From NCBI RefSeq assembly GCF_037176765.1, contig NC_090034.1, forward strand, positions 93,236,500 through 93,300,499: 64,000 nucleotides of DNA. The letters are read 5' to 3'. Below, one piece after another: positions 44,411 to 54,035 of this stretch (the first letter of the stretch is position 1; the number at the start of each line of letters is the position of its first letter). A model generated the notes under the pieces. That model was not told the DNA's origin. It was given only the letters and a program-made list of their open reading frames with translations, and searched no databases. The stretch comes from Anolis sagrei. Lineage: Eukaryota; Chordata; Lepidosauria; Squamata; Anolidae. The position numbers and the translations under genes are program-made.

Positions 44411-45387
44411 GGCAGACCATGCAAAAAGAATCTGCAAACCCCACCTCCTCCAAGATGAACTGAACCACCTAAACTGGGCTCTCCAGGCCAATGGATACTC
44501 CACCTCAGACATCAGAGAGGTGCAAGACCAAGAACAAGCCACGAGAGTCAAGATGAAGATCCACCCAGAGGAAAAGTGTTCCTGCCATACATCAAGGGAA
44601 CCACTGACCGCATAGGGAAGCTGATGAAGAAACACAACATACAAACAATCTACAGACCCACTAAGAAAATCCAACAAATGCTACGTTCAGCAAAGGACAA
44701 GAAGAATCCTCTCACCTCTGCAGGAGTCTATCGTATACCATGCAGCTGTGGACAAGTCTACATAGGGACCACCAAACGCAGCACCCAAACACGAATCAAG
44801 GAACATGAAAGGCACTGCAGACTACTTCAGCCAGAGAAGTCAGCCATAGCAGAGCACCTGATGAACCAGCCTGGACACAGCATATTATTTGAGAACACAA
44901 AAATGCTGGACCACTCCAACAACCACCATGTCAGACTACACAGAGAAGCCATTGAAATCCACAAGCATGTGGACAATTTCAACAGAAAGGAGGAAACCAT
45001 GAAAATGAACAAAATCAAGCTACCAGTATTAAAACAAACTCTAAAATTACAACAGCAAAACAGCAGAGAGGAAACAACCAGGCACATCTTAACACCTCTC
45101 AACAAAAGATTCCTCCAGGCTCAGCCAGGCCTTCAAATGCTAATGAAGGTGGTCAGCTGAAACATTCACGCCTAGCTCCAGCAGAGAAGAGATCTTTGCC
45201 CCACCCCAGTCATTCCACAGATATATAAACCCATTTTCCTAATTCCAACAGACCTCACTACCTCTGAGGATGCTTGCAATAGATGCAGGTGAAATGTCAG
45301 GAGAAAATGCCTCTAGAACATGGCCATATAGCCCGAAAAAACCCACAAGAACCTAGTGATTCCAGCCATGAAAGCCTCCGACAATAC
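44411..45387 (+). mobile_element. Penelope-like element, 5'-truncated, with GIY-YIG and hammerhead
   Basis: Frame 44576-45160 (194 aa): FLPYIKGTTDRIGKLMKKHN, then GVYRIPCSCGQVYIGTTKRS, a GIY-YIG endonuclease. A shifted piece (44412-44575) precedes it. The 3' region holds a hammerhead motif and ends at gacaataca. It is joined directly to a Helitron (45388-45687), and the pair share one 16-bp duplication (44395-44410 and 45688-45703). Family as at 2826. Confidence 0.85.
45264..45298 (+). ncRNA. Hammerhead motif (PLE family)
   Basis: CTGAGGA (45264-45270), stem II gcttgc/gcaggt, GAAA (45291-45294), TGTC. Flanking acct and agga can pair as stem I. Confidence 0.55.
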
Positions 45388-45687
45388 AATGTAATGTTCG
45401 TTTGTGGGATTAATATAACTCAAAAGCCACTGGACAAATTGACACCAAATTTGGACACAATACACCTGTCAGGCCAACAAGTGACCATCACTCATAAAAA
45501 CACTGAAAAACACAGTGGAAGAGACTTAAAAAGCCAAAAATAAAAATACATTACAACGCATACGCAAAACCACACACATATATATATGCAAACACACATA
45601 TATACACACATATATAAACAATACATAGACACACAAAACACATATACACAGACTAGGCCACAGCAACATGTGGCAGGGGACAGCTAG
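45388..45687 (+). mobile_element. Helitron, 5' end trimmed, fused to PLE
   Basis: Shares its 5' portion (gtaatgttcgtttgtggg, actcaaaagccactggac) with the Helitron at 55205 and ends ccacagcaacatgtggcagg...CTAG. The first 10-20 bases expected of the family are missing at the PLE junction. Confidence 0.7.
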
Positions 45688-45754
45688 TTATAATTATATA
45701 TTTCATATTACATGTAATATTACTAACAATGTTACAATATAATGGTATAGTACA

Positions 45755-45945
45755 ATATTTATTTATTTACTTTATTTCTATACCGCTTTTCTTGGCTCTC
45801 AGGTGACTCAATATAATACTGATATTATGCTATGCTAATAATATAATATATTATATGTATATATATCTTGTAAGCCGCTCTGAGTCCCCTTTGGGGGTGA
45901 GAAGGGCAGGATATAAATGTCGTAAACAAACAAACAAACAAACAA
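45755..45945. mobile_element. Two LINE 3' tails, opposite orientation
   Basis: Minus-oriented tail at 45755-45815 (atttatttactttatttcta) and plus-oriented tail at 45865-45945 (cgctctgagtcccctttggg, ending (AAAC)n). Confidence 0.6.
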
Positions 45946-46477
45946 AGGAGTCCATCTTGTATCAAGTGTATCAAGTCAATAGTGTCCAGAGGGCCTGCTG
46001 GGAGATCTAGTTCCCACTGGGTTCTGAAACTCTCTGGGTGATCATCAGTCACTCACATTCTCAGCCATTCTAACCTCCCAGTGAGGATAAAATGAGGAGG
46101 ACAGCTGTGTATGTCCCCTTGACAAATCTGAGAGAAATGTACGGTTACAAAAAGCTTTCCAGATAGCCTCAGGTTTTGCGCAAAGTGATTGTATTTTGGA
46201 GATTTAAGTGATGCTATCTACATCCCCAACTACAACCAGCTTGCTAATTTTATGAGTTTACCATATATATTCGAATATAAGCTAGTTTTTCAGCCCTTTT
46301 TTTAGGTTGAAAAAGCCCCCACTCAGCTTATACTTGAGTCAAAGTTGTTTATTATTTTATTCTATTATTATTATTATTATTATTATTACATTATTTTACT
46401 TTATGTATTATTATTGATACATTTACATTATTTTAGTTGATTATTATTTTATTACATGTATTATTTTACCTATCTAT

Positions 46478-46517
<40 letters not shown>

Positions 46518-46555
46518 ATTTATTATTTTACTTTATTTTTATTATTTTACTCAAT

Positions 46556-46806
46556 TTTTTCTAAGTCTGGAGTGACTTGAGAAACTGCAAGTCGCTTTTG
46601 GTGTAAGAGAATTAGCCATATGCAAGGACATTGCCCAGGGGACACCCGGATATTTTGATGTTTTACCATCCTTGTGGGAGGCTTCTCTCATGTCCCTGCA
46701 TGGGAAGCTGGAGCTGACCAAAAGGGAGCTCATCCGCTCTCTCCCCAGATTTGAACCTGTGACCTGTCGGTTTTCAGTCCTGCTGGCACAAGGGTTTAAC
46801 CCACTG
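46556..46806 (-). mobile_element. tRNA-derived lizard SINE, left member of inverted pair
   Basis: Inverted copy of the 8575-type SINE: gagaaactgcaagtcgc at its 3' end and gggtttaacccactgcgcc at its 5' end. The 5' ends of the two SINEs meet at about 46806. Confidence 0.8.
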
Positions 46807-47005
46807 CGCCACCTGAGAGAGCACAGATGAGCTCCCTCTGTCAGCTTCAGCTCCCCATGTGGGGACATGAGAGAAGTCTTCCACAAGGATAGTAAAACAT
46901 CAAAACATCCGAGTGTCCCCTGGGCAACGTCCTTGCAGACGGCCAATTCTCTAACACCAGAAGCGACTTGCAGTTTCTCAAGTTACTCCTAACATGGAAA
47001 AAAAA
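46806..47005 (+). mobile_element. tRNA-derived lizard SINE, right member of inverted pair
   Basis: Lacks the tRNA head; runs from atgagctccctctgtcagc to agaagcgacttgcagtttct and an A-rich tail. Confidence 0.75.
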
Positions 47006-47948
47006 TTCTATTATTATTATTATTATTGCATGTATTATTTTACTCTATTATTATTTGAAACGATACATAAACACATTTACATAGAAGAAGTTAGAATAAT
47101 GGTTTAATCAGAGTTGGACAGTCTTATCTTAAATCACAGTGTTATGTAAATATTCAAAAACATTTAACCTACTGATGGCTTAATTTAACCTACTGATGGC
47201 TTGGTATCTTTTTTTATTTTGAAATTTACCAGTAGCTGCTTCATTTCCCACCCTTGGCTTATATTCGAGTCAATACATTTCCCCAGTTTTTTGTGGTAAA
47301 ATTAAGTGACTTGGCTTATATTCAGGTTGGCTTATGCTTGAGTATATATGGTAGCTTTCACAGAATTTACTAATATCATATATTCTCTTTTCTGCTGAAA
47401 GTTGACCATGCTGGAGAACCTAGAGATTCCCAGAGATATGTCCTCAGGTTTAAAAAGAAAAGTATTTTTGGAATTCACTATAGCTTCATATCCATTGGCT
47501 GCCCCTGCCTATCACAATCTCGGTTCCAATTCAGAGGTATTTCTTAGTTTTCTGTCAGGGCTTAGGAAAGTTATTATTTTGGGCTGAAGCTTTTAGAATC
47601 ATCCAGCTGGTTGGCAGATGGAGGGCTATTGTCCAGAAAAGGTACTTTTTATAGAATCTGTGCTATATTAAATTCTGCCCAAGGGAACTGAGAATGTGCC
47701 CCTGAAGAGTCTGTGGATGCAGATGTGATCTCCCTAAGCAATAACTGCTCAGATTGTGGGGGCACATCTTTTAGAAAGGCAGCAAGAGATAGCTGGCAAT
47801 GAACGTGATAAGAAAGGCCGGAAGGAACTTAATGGAAACCTGGTTCAACTGTCCAGCAAAGCAACAAGAGAAAAGTCATCCAAGCCGTCATCAAGCTGGA
47901 GAGAACAACTTATTAATACTCGGGTGAGTAGCATGTCTTTCCTTACAA

Positions 47949-48022
47949 CCGAGGATACATCTACACTGTCAAATTAATGCAGTTTGACACAAAACTGCAA
48001 TGGCTCAGTGCTATGGAATCAT
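47949..48022. mobile_element. MITE fragment
   Basis: catctacactgtcaaattaatgc and ctcagtgctatggaatcat: left half of the 8402-type MITE, joined to a CR1 copy. Confidence 0.4.
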
Positions 48023-48024
48023 GG

Positions 48025-48592
48025 GATTTTGGCCTGCATAAATAAAAGTATAGTGTCAAGATCCTGGAAAGTCATGCTACCCCTCTATACTGCCTTGGTT
48101 AGATCACACCAGGAATACTGTGTCCAATTCTGGGCACCATAATTGAAGGGGGATGTTGACAAGCTGGAATGTGTCCGGAGAAGGGTGACTAAAATGATCA
48201 AGGATCTGGAAAGCAAGCCTTATGAGGAGCAACCTAAAGAGCTGGGCATGTTTAGCCTGCAGAAGAGAAGGCTGAGAGGAGACATGATGAGGGGCATGTA
48301 TAAATATGTGAGGGGAAGTTATAGGGAGGAGGGAGCTGCCCTGGACATGGAACAATGGCTTCAAACTACAGGAAAGGAGGTTCCACCTGAACATTAGGAA
48401 TAACTTCCTGACTGTGACAGCTGTTCAGCAGTGGAACTCTCTGCCCAGAGTGTGGTGGAGACTCCTTCTTTGGAAGCTTTTAAGCAAAGGCTGGATGGCC
48501 ATCTGTCAGGGGTGCTTTGAATGTGATTTTCCTGCTTCTTGGCAGGGGGCTGGACTGGATGGCCCATGAGGTCTCTTCCAACTATGATTCTA
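48025..48592 (+). mobile_element. CR1 LINE 3' fragment
   Basis: CR1 ORF2 C-terminus (DVDKLECVRRRVTKMIKDL, FSLQKRRLRGDMMRGMYKYV) in one frame at 48143-48397 and the 3' end with ggcccatgaggtctcttcc. The CR1 terminal repeat is nearly lost. It ends about 150 bases before receptor gene 2. Confidence 0.85.
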
Positions 48593-48748
48593 CAAATAAT
48601 TACTAAAAATTCCAATGTGGAGAGTCAACTGTATTTCTGATTTCTAGACCTGGATCTCTCCTTTTCTGACATAGACTTCCTTATTCATTTCTGTTTAAAC
48701 AGAAGAAATCAGAATAGAGAAAGAAACCACGAGTGATTGTGAGAAGAG

Positions 48749-49837
48749 ATGGATGCTTTCACCTCCTTTCCATTCAACAGAAGCAATGAATTTCCATCAT
48801 CTAGCTACTACGATTTCTACAACTTTAGCTGGGATGGAGACTGGCTCTCGGGACCTAACTACAATGAACTGCACATCTCTTGGGTGATGAAAGCTATTTC
48901 CATAGCAATTTACAGTGTAACCTTGTTTCTGGGGGCCACAGGCAACAGCCTTGTTATTTTCCTCACAGGTTTCCATCTCAAGAAAACAGTGACCACCATT
49001 TGGTATCTCAACCTTGCTGTGGCCGACTTTGTTTTTGCTATTTGTCTCTCTTCAGAGATTCTTTATGCTGTCCTGGATCACTGGCCATTGGGGAGGGCTT
49101 TGTGTAAACTTGACATGGTGGTGCCCTTCCTCAACATGTTTGCCAGTGTCTTCTTCTTGACAGCTATCAGTGCTGACCGTTGTGTTTCAGTGCTGCATCC
49201 AGTCTGGGCCTTGAATAACCGTACTCTCCGACTGGCTTCCATTGTATCTGCAGTCATCTGGGTGACTGCCTTGACCCTCAGCTTGCCTTACTTCATCTTC
49301 CGTGACACAGAACACATATGGGATGGCACTATACAATGCAACTACAACTTTGGTTCGAATGATGCCAACAGTCTATGGACACACCGTTCTTTGGTGATTA
49401 CTGAATTTGTGATAGGTTTTCTCATTCCCTTCCATATTATTTTGAGCTGCTACTGTGCCATCATCATCAAGCTAAGAGGGAAGATCTTTGGTCGGTTTAG
49501 CCGATCCTTCAAAATCATAGTAGCGGTAGTTGTGGCCTTCTTCTGTTGCTGGTTTCCCTACCACCTCTTTGCCATTCTTGATGTGCTGGAGGGTGATAAC
49601 TTTGAAATGAAGCCCATCCTTGACATAGGAATGCCATTGGCTCACGGTCTGGTCTGCCTCAACAGCTGCCTGAACCCCCTCTTGTATGCCTTCATTGGGC
49701 CCAATTGCAGACAAACTGACTGCCGATCATTCCTGTCCACCTTTAAAGGAGCTTTCAGTGAAAACTGGGTGGTGTCCTCTTTCTCCAGCAACAGAAACTC
49801 CAGTTCTACATCAGGCGTGGAATCTAGCATGGTTTGA
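48749..49837 (+). CDS. Chemoattractant-type GPCR 2 (CMKLR/PTGDR2/FPR-like)
   Basis: A 362-aa class A receptor in one coding exon. A splice acceptor (AG 48701-48702) lies 46 bases upstream of ATG 48749, implying a non-coding 5' exon. N-terminus: N-glycosylation sites N10-R-S and N25-F-S plus a tyrosine cluster (YYDFY, 20-24) that could be sulphated. GNS in TM1 (65-67), LAVAD in TM2 (89-93), C119, DRC after TM3 (143-145), HPVWALNNRT, IFRDT in ECL2 as in chemerin receptor and PTGDR2, CCWFPYH in TM6, NSCLNPLLY in TM7. Helix 8 is unusual (PNCRQTDCR in place of the family's QDF(R/K)ER), and the tail is Ser-rich, a likely phosphorylation and arrestin region. Ligand not predictable. No sign of decay. 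Confidence 0.92.
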   Translation: MDAFTSFPFNRSNEFPSSSYYDFYNFSWDGDWLSGPNYNELHISWVMKAISIAIYSVTLFLGATGNSLVIFLTGFHLKKTVTTIWYLNLAVADFVFAICLSSEILYAVLDHWPLGRALCKLDMVVPFLNMFASVFFLTAISADRCVSVLHPVWALNNRTLRLASIVSAVIWVTALTLSLPYFIFRDTEHIWDGTIQCNYNFGSNDANSLWTHRSLVITEFVIGFLIPFHIILSCYCAIIIKLRGKIFGRFSRSFKIIVAVVVAFFCCWFPYHLFAILDVLEGDNFEMKPILDIGMPLAHGLVCLNSCLNPLLYAFIGPNCRQTDCRSFLSTFKGAFSENWVVSSFSSNRNSSSTSGVESSMV

Positions 49838-50077
49838 ATTATCTTTTCCCAGGCTTAGATGCAGTCAACACTGAGTACCATCAAAGAAGTGCAAGCTCAA
49901 TTTGCAAATTGAAACCCTTGTGCAACTTGGTGGAGATCTCCGGAAGATGCAAGGAAGGATTTGTTTTCACTGAGTATGGTCACTTATGCAATGTGTTTTT
50001 TAAAAGCAAAGGCAAAGGTCGGGGGGGGGGGCATTGTTTTGCATGAAAGACTCTGTGTGTTTGTGTGTGTGTGGGGG

Positions 50078-50128
<51 letters not shown>

Positions 50129-50510
50129 TTTATGATAATTCAAATCAAGGGGAAGAATTGCATGGCCACTTCCAACCACTTCCAGGTTTTGAGGGAAGGG
50201 AGTGGGTATTGCTCAATGTCTATGGGCATAAATATGAGCTTGGCCAAGTTTTTGAATTTTTTAGGGCCAACCTTCCGATCAGCAAGTTCTGCAGTTTACG
50301 GTTTAACAAGTACATTCGGTAAAGAAAAACGAGAAGTCTTTCTTGGTGTCCTCTCCAGGCTTTGGAGCTCCCACAAGAAGTCAGTTCAGCCCTCTTCTGC
50401 TTTGTTTCCTTTGTAGGCAAAAAGTTATTTATTCAGACATGTTTTTAGATGTTTGTAAAGAGTGTTTTATTAAGAAAATATTGTGCATTTATTCTGGCTA
50501 TTATGTTTTA
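49838..50510 (+). other. 3' flank of receptor gene 2
   Basis: Non-coding. G-run at 50021-50029 and a (GA)n microsatellite at 50079-50129. 50267-50307 is a 41-bp exact copy of part of the SINE at 50774-50814. The first clear AATAAA downstream is at about 51332, so the transcript may run through the SINE. Confidence 0.45.
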
Positions 50511-50835
50511 AGGTAAAGGTTTCCTCTTGACATTAAGCCTAGTCATGTCCAACTCTGGGAGATGGTGCTCATCTCCCTTTCTAAGCTGAAGAGCCGCCGT
50601 TGTCTGTAGACGCCTCCAAGGCCATATGGCCAGCATTGCTGCATGGAGCACTGTTACCTTCCCACTGAAGTGGTACCTATTGATCTACTCACATTTGCAT
50701 GTTTTCAAACTGCTAGGTTGGCAGAAACTGGGCCTAATAATAAGAGCTCACCCTGAACCCTGGATTCGAACGACCAACCTTCCGATCAGCAAGTTCTGCA
50801 GTTTACGGTTTAACCTGCTGTGCCACTTTGGCCCT
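50511..50835 (-). mobile_element. Sauria-type SINE, nearly full length
   Basis: Inverted: starts aaggtaaaggtttcctcttgac (3' end) and ends with inverted B and A boxes (cgaacgaccaacc, ggtttaacctgctgtgcc). Same family as 32521 and 56446. Confidence 0.85.
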
Positions 50836-51647
50836 TCGTTTTGTGTTTTGAATGTTGTTAAATTGTTTAGAATTAGTACAGTCACTGCAATTAGTACTGC
50901 CTACCAACAATGAATCAAAAATATCTAGGAAAAAATCCATATAGTAAACCCTGACTTTGACATTTTATATAAAGGTTGCCATTTCAATTTGCCACCCGAG
51001 CTTCCACCAATTTTGGTATCCACAGAAGTCCTGGAAATGAGCCCCAAGGGATATCTAGGGAGGGGGGGGGGGGCACAGTATTATTGTTTCTTTCATTTTT
51101 TTAAAAAAAAAATCCCCATCACTTGTTATCCAAGCTGGAAATATCAGATGACTGAACTTGGAGCTTTTCCCTGAGCTGCACCTTTTCATACTTACCAGAC
51201 TATTAACCGTCTACTTACCAGTTGGCAAGCTAGAAGCCAAGTCATTTTACCAGTCTGTAAAAAAAAAAAAACATGGTGGAGGGGGAATTAAAACCCCAAT
51301 TCTAAGGTGCATGAATATTTTTTGTCAAATGGAATAAAATTATCCAGTGTTATCTAGTTATACAAAAATATTGAATTTCAAAGCTTTGTATAGGTAGTCA
51401 CTGGTCTTGGGGTAAAAAAAAACATGTGTAGTGTGTGAATAAATAAAATTGAAGACCCACAAAAGTGTGCTAGCGCATGGATTTTGTCTGAAAAAAGTTT
51501 TGTTTTGCTACTTCAAATGAAGTCATAACAATGCATTCACACACTGATCACATTCATCCAACAGCATGCATATAGCAAACTTGCCCCTTCTACACATACT
51601 ACTGCTACACTCTGCCACCTCCCAGATGGCTGCTATTATAACAGTGA
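50836..51647. other. Unassigned intergenic DNA
   Basis: No gene recognised. G-run at 51061-51073; candidate poly(A) hexamer AATAAA at about 51332 for receptor gene 2. No clear repeat. Confidence 0.4.
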
Positions 51648-51790
51648 GGCCCCTTCTACACTGCCATGTAAAACCCAGATTATCTTCTTTGAACTGGATT
51701 ATATGGCAGTGTAGACTCAGATAATCCAGTTCAAAGCAGATCATGCAGATTATCTGCTTTGATAATCTGAATTATATGTATAAGAGGCTT
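51648..51790. mobile_element. Palindromic MITE
   Basis: aggccccttctacactgcca...gaactggattatatggcag followed by inverted halves (cagataatccagttcaaagc). Relative of 32413. Confidence 0.55.
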
Positions 51791-52284
51791 GTGTCCTCTT
51801 CTCTCAACTCATTAATAACAACCAGCCCCACTTATTTCTATTGCTCTTACTCACACTTGATTATTAGATGATATTGACCAAAATTATGCTTTGCTGTATG
51901 TAGCTCATGCTCCCAGTACAGGCAGGCAACTGTCAAATCCTTGAGAGGGAAGTGCACAGGACATTGAAGTGGCAAGGGAAGAGAAATGAGATTGTTCTCC
52001 TTGAGATCTGGCAGAGCAAGGTCATACCCTCTGACATTTCACAGGTAAAAACTGAAACAAGAGGGGCCAGGCAACATTACAGTGCAGTTAAAATAGCAAA
52101 AGTTATTAATGCAAACTCAGAAATGCTGACAAAATTTGCATCTGCCTGAGCCTATCAAGAAGGGCAAAGCCAGCTGAAAGCAATTGCAATAAGTTGAGGA
52201 CAAAGGGAGGAAGAGGGGGAAACTGGGGTGTTTAAAAATCATCTGAAAAGGTAGGGGGCAGCGGATTAATTGGGATTAATAATA
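51791..52284. other. Unassigned intergenic DNA
   Basis: Nothing recognised. A short frame at 51907-52149 has no signature. Confidence 0.4.
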
Positions 52285-52660
52285 ATGTAATATACTTTAT
52301 TTATATTCTGCTCTATCTCCCTGAGCAGATTATAGAATACATATATTTCAAACATTCAATGCCATTATGCAATTAACAGCAGACAGACAATACACAGACA
52401 GACGCAAAGGCTTCCCTCTTTCCATCTCCAGCATCTGGAAGCTGCTCTTGACTCTGGCCATGGGGAGGTGCTGTTGTTCTATTTTCCATGCTGAGGAGCC
52501 TTGTCTGTGGATGCCTTCCTGATCGTATTGCATGTCTGAATGGGTATGTTTTACCTCCCCGCCAAAGTGTTGATCTACTCACATTATTGTTTTCGAACTG
52601 CCAGGAAGGCTAATGGTGGGAACTCATCCCAACCTGTGGCTTGAACTGCCAAACGTCTTC
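52285..52660 (-). repeat. LINE/SINE-like repeat, copy 1
   Basis: Starts tactttatttatattctgct and shares internal segments (aatacacagacagac, gctgctcttgactc) with the copy at 52938; the inner part resembles an inverted Sauria-like middle region. Family uncertain. Confidence 0.5.
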
Positions 52661-52937
52661 ATTTGCAGTGATTTCCTTCTATTGAAGGAAACCCTGGATG
52701 ACTGCCCCTAAAATTCCTGCTCTCCCAGCACCCCATCTTTCTGCAACCCAAGTAAGCGCCCAAAAAAGGCTATACACAAATGACTGAATAAGAACAAATA
52801 GGTTTATTCCAGTACAGAAAAGTTAAAAGTCAAACAATGAGTTAAAGCTGATTGTCCCTATGTTCTTTAGAAAAGTATCTATAACATGGCATTAGACCAC
52901 AGGCCACAAAATGGTATTTGGTTGTTTTCACACATTT

Positions 52938-53270
52938 CTTTATTTATTTACAGTACTTATATTCCACTCTTCTCACCCCGAAGGAGACTCAGGGCAGATC
53001 ACAGAACACATATACGGCAACCATTCAATGTCGAGTATACAATGATAAGAAAGACAACAGATAGAGGTATATTTAGGTTTTATCTCATTTGACATCTTTT
53101 GGAGGCTGTGCTCAGTTCCGGTCACTGGAGGGTGCTGTTGCTCCATTTCCTTACCGAAGTGCTTTCTTTGTAAACTGTGCTGAGCCTAAAATACCTCTCT
53201 GCTTAATGCAGTTCCTATTCATCTATTCGCATTGCGGTTTTCCATCTGCTAGGTGGATGGGGATAGCACA
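52938..53270 (-). repeat. LINE/SINE-like repeat, copy 2
   Basis: ttctttatttatttacagta, then accccgaaggagactcaggg and ggaggctgtgctcagttcc. Its tail closely resembles the one that supplies the stop codon of receptor gene 3. Confidence 0.5.
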
Positions 53271-53450
53271 GTTATAGTACCATGAAACCACTTTAAAAAC
53301 CTACAGTATCCTGAGATTTGTAGTTTAATAAGGCATTACAGCTGTCTGGTAGAAATATATAAACACATCCTGCAGTTGTAAATCTCAGAATTTTGTAGGA
53401 TGAAGCCCTCACATTTAAAGTGGCAAAAAGTGCTATAATTGTGGAACATG
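53270..53450. mobile_element. Short palindromic MITE
   Basis: tagtaccatgaaaccacttt...ctgagatttgtag with inverted counterpart gtaaatctcagaat...tttaaagtggc. Same class as 57012. Confidence 0.45.
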
Positions 53451-53965
53451 AAAAAGATCTCTGTTAAATGCCAGGTATGGGCATGAGCTACAGCTCCCAA
53501 ATTCCACTAGAAAGCGTGCTGACTGGATAACTCCAGGAACTGCAGCTCAAAAGGTACTCTCCCAAGTGTTGCCCCAGGTAAACAATCCTAGAGGACAGCC
53601 AATTTTTCATGTTGCATAACTTCAGTGCGACCTACTATGAACCAGGCAAATCATAAAGTTGGAAGATGTAATGTTCAGAATGTGACTCCAAGAAATTGCT
53701 GCCTAAATCTAGGCCTATGTTTGGGGGCACAAGGCAATTCTGAAGCACATTATCTTAAAAGCACATGGACAAAGAGGCTTGCTTGCACTGTAGGTCTCAT
53801 AATGACATATCTTGCAAACTTTCCATTACAGGGGGTTATATTTTAGTTGAACAATTGGAGAAGTATATTGATGGAAAGCGTAGTTCAATAATGGAAGCAA
53901 TCATCTAGCAAGATGGGTGGTCTGAAAGACGTCAAGCAGAACCTAGGCCATTCTCAGCTATACAC
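53451..53965. other. Unassigned, downstream of receptor gene 3
   Basis: No gene or clear repeat recognised. Confidence 0.4.
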
Positions 53966-54035
53966 TTGTCAATTATTTATTTATTTACACTATTTCTATC
54001 CCGCCCATATCAGCCCGAAGGCCACTCAGGGTGCC
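53966..54035 (-). mobile_element. LINE 3' tail overlapping the end of receptor gene 3
   Basis: On the minus strand: accctgagtggccttcgggc, then gggatagaaatagtg and (AAAT)n, the general lizard LINE tail. The TGA of receptor gene 3 lies inside its ccctgagt consensus, and its A-rich end provides AATAAA hexamers on the minus strand. Confidence 0.7.

Larger units (their letters stand above)
46261..47351. mobile_element. TA-flanked TIR transposon (Tc1/mariner-like MITE)
   Basis: Ends CCATATATATTCGAATATAAGC and its counterpart GCTTGAGTATATATGG, flanked by TA (46259-46260 and 47352-47353). Inside are ATT microsatellites (46362-46390, 46478-46516) and an inverted pair of tRNA SINEs. No transposase. 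Confidence 0.7.
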
